Positions 60,531-64,000 of a stretch of 64,000 nt of DNA are shown here, piece after piece. Under the pieces are notes generated by a model. That model was not told the DNA's origin, did not search any database, and was given only the letters and a program-made list of their open reading frames with translations. Position 1 is the stretch's first letter, and every line of letters starts with the position of its first letter. Made by a program: the position numbers and the translations under genes. The stretch comes from Takifugu bimaculatus (taxonomy: Eukaryota; Chordata; Actinopteri; Tetraodontiformes; Tetraodontidae), in contig CP034975.1 of assembly GCA_004026145.2 (NCBI GenBank), forward strand, positions 20,395,213 through 20,459,212, written 5' to 3'.

Positions 60531-63500
60531 ACAAAATAATGTCTGCAAATGAGAGCAAAGGAAAGAAAAAGGGAGTGAACGAAACACTACAAGACCTTTC
60601 CTCGTGTTTACCTTTGCAATTTTGCCCAATTTGTCTAAATTGCTTAGCTGACCTCTCTGAAAAAAAGCATATGCTTAACGTCAAAAAGCAGCAAAATATG
60701 ACTGATCACCTTCATTTCGTCCATTCGGCTCCTTGGCTCAAGTCACTAAATTGTGTATTCTTTCCATGGCGCCAAACCACCCGCCCGGCATTTAATTAAT
60801 TTCCTCTTATTTATATGACTGAAACATTACAGCAGTTTTTCTTTAGGCAGCTTTTCCTGTCTGTGGAAGAGCCAGACTGGTGGAGCTTTGGATCAATCAT
60901 CATTTACAACCTCTTAAATTATCTCATTTTGTCTACCTCGGCGTCAACGTTGCCTCGGCTTTCTGCAGAAATGAAGCAGAAATGAATTTGTCAGGATCCG
61001 ATTTTTTGGAGCAGATGAAATTACAGCCATCAGGACCAATCCAGGAGTAATGCCGGCATGCGTTCCTCATGGCAGGATAATGATCAAAATGGCTTTTATA
61101 GTGCGTTCAGGAGGGCAGAGACTGAGCCCCGTTTCCGTGTTGATTTGACTTGCCATGCATCATTGCTTAGTTGTCCTCCTGGAAGAGAGTTGATGCAGGA
61201 TTCTGATAAAACCTCTCACTGCTATCAGAGCACCCAGGGCTCTTTAAAAGGTAGCAGTCTTGTTTTAAACCCGATACGATCTTAATGTAATCAGCTGATT
61301 TGGAAAAGCAATTACAAATAACAGAGCCACATTTACTTTATTTAGATGAGAATTGGCCTGAGAGAAACACATAAACATGCAGCCTTTAAAAGGTAGCATG
61401 TCAGTACTGGGCTTTTAACGTGCGTGAGTAAACCGCATACCTGTCGAATCGGTCGCCGCCGAAAGGTAGCGCGTGTTTTCCTTTCCCTCCTTCATATTTA
61501 ATGCAGCTCTGCACTTGTTTACTCGAAGGCCCCCGGCCTTTCCCGTAAGTGAGCCGTCAATCCATCATCTCCACGGTGGGTAACCAGACCAGGCCTGTTT
61601 CCACTGGGGGGGGGGGGATGCTCACTGCTGGGACTTGGGTGGGCATGGAACACAGGAGCAGTGAGGAGGAGGTGGGGGTCAGGTTGAGATGTGTGTGGAC
61701 GAATGGGGGAGGAGAGAGGAGCCAATCGTCACAGCTTCGTCACCAAGATCATCACATGAGTGGAGGTGGCAGATATAAATAACAACAGCCGTGACAGTAC
61801 AAGGATCTAATGTGGAGTCTATTCGCACGAGCCTGCACGTTCAGATCCAGATCAGGACGACTCTTCTGGTATCAGGTTGTAGCAGGGGGAGGAAGTTATT
61901 TTGGTGCTGTGTTCACACATGGAGCTCCCCCTTACATGAACCAAGGGAACCAAAACTACTGAAACTGTTGACATCCACCTTAAAACCGCTGATCCAGACA
62001 GACTCCTGACCTTCTCAGGACTAGTGTGCATGTGGGAAACTGGCTTTTGGGGAAACTCTGCTTTTCTTTTGCCTCATCGGGCTGTCAAAATGTCACGAAG
62101 GGATGATTGGCTATGGCCTCTCTGCTTCGTCCAATAATGTCTTTAATGGGGAGTCAGGAAATGTCTAAACTTCGTGAGGAAGGGCAGCATAGGCTCTCCA
62201 GTGCAGAGACTCGCCACCACAGCTGAGGCCCCCCCGGGGAAGTGCCAAACTGCAGTTGTTCATGCTTCCTCTCAGCGTGGATAGACAGTGACACACAGGA
62301 CATGCTTGGGTTCATCTCAGGAAGGCCTGGACTGTGTGTAACCGCCGCAGCTACAACCGCTGGAGCCCCGGCAAAATATTTATAAATGCGGCTAAGCACA
62401 AAACATAATCATCCATGTTGATGAACGGTTGGTGACCCGATGCATCATCCCGGCGGTGACAGATTGGTGCAACATGCAGAATATGCCAGTTTGCATTTAT
62501 TTGTTTTTGTGACAAATGCGGAGGGCCGAGGCTACACAAGACAGGCTCAGAAGGGTTTTTTTGCTCTACGCCGACCCCAGAACTGCGTGATAAATCACAG
62601 CATCGGAGTGGGGACAGTTTCATCACATCATTCACGCTACATTTCCAACCAAAGGCCAACTTCTGATTAGGGCTGTAAATCTTAAAACGGAGGAAGGAGC
62701 CTTGAAGTTCCCTCTCCTCGGATCCACAGCAGCCAACAGCAAAGTCTTTTATCCAAAATCACCTCGAGCTAGCATAGAGGTGTTGGAACATCATTAAAAT
62801 TTGTGGTTTCTGTTTTCTATTTGATGCAATTTTTTGAAAATGCGTTAAAAGTCAATGTAAACATGTTACCAATTAATGATGGTTAATGCTCAGTTGCTCC
62901 TACTTCACCTTCCACAGCTTATTTCAAGCATGTGCATTTGTGTGTAGTTTAATGTCTGCAGTGATTAAAACAGGGAGATTCAACTTAATCCAACTGTCCA
63001 TCTTAATCCAAGCTAACATTAATCTGCAGGACTCTATCCGGCACTCTCTGGGAAAGAGGCAGGAGAGCAACCAGCAGGTCTCCAGTCCATTATAGGACAC
63101 ATGCACCATTTCCTCACTCGCACACTCAGCAGACACGGAGATTTGCTGACCTGATAACAGAAAGTGAGGAGTTTGGCTTGTTTCTGATAATGGTGTGAGA
63201 GGATCCACCCCGATGAAGTCATTTCATCATTACACTCTCAAGAAATGTTTCCGTATCTTTCATCTTGGAGGTTTGAGGGACGGGAGGAACTAATAAACAG
63301 CCCACGCGGGATGCCGGTCAGGGAAAATGAACAAAACAGCTAAAAATAAACCCTGTTAAAATCATGGCTACACCTGATGCGGTGGATAGAAAATCTGAAC
63401 GCTCCTCTCGCCATAGCATTCATTAAAAGTTTCCTCTGTGTTACAGAACGTGGCTGCGAAACTTAGAAATCACCTAATTATGGTTATGCCGCCATACTAC

Positions 63501-64000
63501 CTTTGCCCTGTTTCTCCCCTTCTTTCATCGCTCTTGCAAAAACACATGAATTAGAAAAGCATCCTTACAACACAATGCACAGGGGGATACTCCTTAACTA
63601 TCCATATGTGCCTCAAATTCAAATTTCGACTGACGTTCCAGTTCTCTGATCCTCAGCTCGGGTGTCAGAAAAGCACAGCAAAGACCTCTCACCCCGCTTT
63701 CCACCCGCATTTTTAAAGCTAAACAGAGCACAGAGCAGGTGGTTGTGGAGGACTTTTAATTTTTTTCCCCACCACAGACGTGGATGTAATGTCTGGTGGC
63801 AATTAGGTGTATTACAGGATGTCAAAGCCCACAGACGCTAGCTTCAGATACTGCTGCCCAATGTTAGCTTTACAGATTCAGTCTGACATGGCTGGGGCTG
63901 AACCAAGTCGGAGAATGCCTTTAGCTCCTTCTCTTTCTGCCGCACAGGGTGAAGAAGAGTAGTAGAAGATATTTACAACACATTTCAACTCATCCAGGTG
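60531..64000. other. Unique non-coding DNA to the window end
   Basis: A 12-G run lies at 61606-61617. The stretches 60975-61110 and 61285-61330 (TGTAATCAGCTGATTTGG, AGCAATTACAAATAAC) have regulatory texture. No gene or repeat family is recognised. ORFs remain at about 100 codons or below. Confidence 0.5.

Noticed and set aside
1..64000. CRISPR arrays, bacterial operons, tRNA or rRNA genes, endogenous retrovirus
   Set aside because: No regularly spaced direct repeats, no ribosome-binding-site/ORF pattern, no intact tRNA or rRNA signature, and no LTR pair or retroviral coding remnant was seen.

Overview
The window looks like non-coding vertebrate DNA, most probably from a teleost fish (percomorph-like, inferred). 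The reasons are: no dense gene packing and no ORF above about 165 codons; CpG-depleted, AT-leaning sequence full of CA, CCAT and pentamer microsatellites; and several repeats typical of fish genomes. These are LINE 3' tails ending in a TATAAATAAAGATTGATTG-type tail, a TTAA-flanked piggyBac-type MITE, a pogo/Tigger-type element with a TACCGTATTTTCACGAC end, a tRNA-headed SINE, and a Penelope-type fragment with a hammerhead-like hairpin. I recognise no protein-coding exon, tRNA, rRNA, snRNA, miRNA or CRISPR array. I read the window as a gene desert or the inside of a very large intron.

Layout. From 1 to about 6 kb is the repeat-richest part: two oppositely oriented copies of one LINE-tail-like repeat (618-1147 and 5784-5969), each with an expanded GGAGA/CTCCT pentamer tract, and between them a 399-bp MITE with perfect 13-bp ends (2272-2670). 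From 6 to 18 kb is mostly unique sequence with a CpG-richer block with a strong hairpin (12.1-12.5 kb), a cluster of three inverted repeats (15.9-16.0 kb) and a promoter-like stretch with CCAAT and CRE motifs (17.2-17.5 kb). A 122-bp perfect CCAT array lies at 18.56 kb. At 22.28-23.06 kb is a complete but decayed pogo/Tigger-type element with three recognisable transposase fragments in different frames. From 23.3 kb onward the sequence is long stretches of unique, homeodomain-motif-rich DNA (23.3-24.3, 29.2-29.6, 39.9-40.3, 41.5-42.1, 50.4-51.6, 54.9-55.2, 56.5-56.7 and 59.5-59.9 kb). It is interrupted by a Penelope-type fragment (28.96-29.1 kb), a SINE (35.08-35.2 kb), microsatellites and a CpG-richer block with a perfect YY1 motif and a 60-nt pyrimidine tract (42.25-42.7 kb).

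How it fits together. The mobile elements are relics and no gene system is assembled here. The likeliest job of the window is long-range regulation of a neighbouring developmental gene. That rests only on motif content (octamer, PBX-MEIS, TCF/LEF, CRE and CTCF-like sites) and on the lack of coding exons; it needs cross-species alignment to confirm. A few isolated splice-like signals (17520, 42691, 55240-55341, 60514) are recorded as weak exon candidates.
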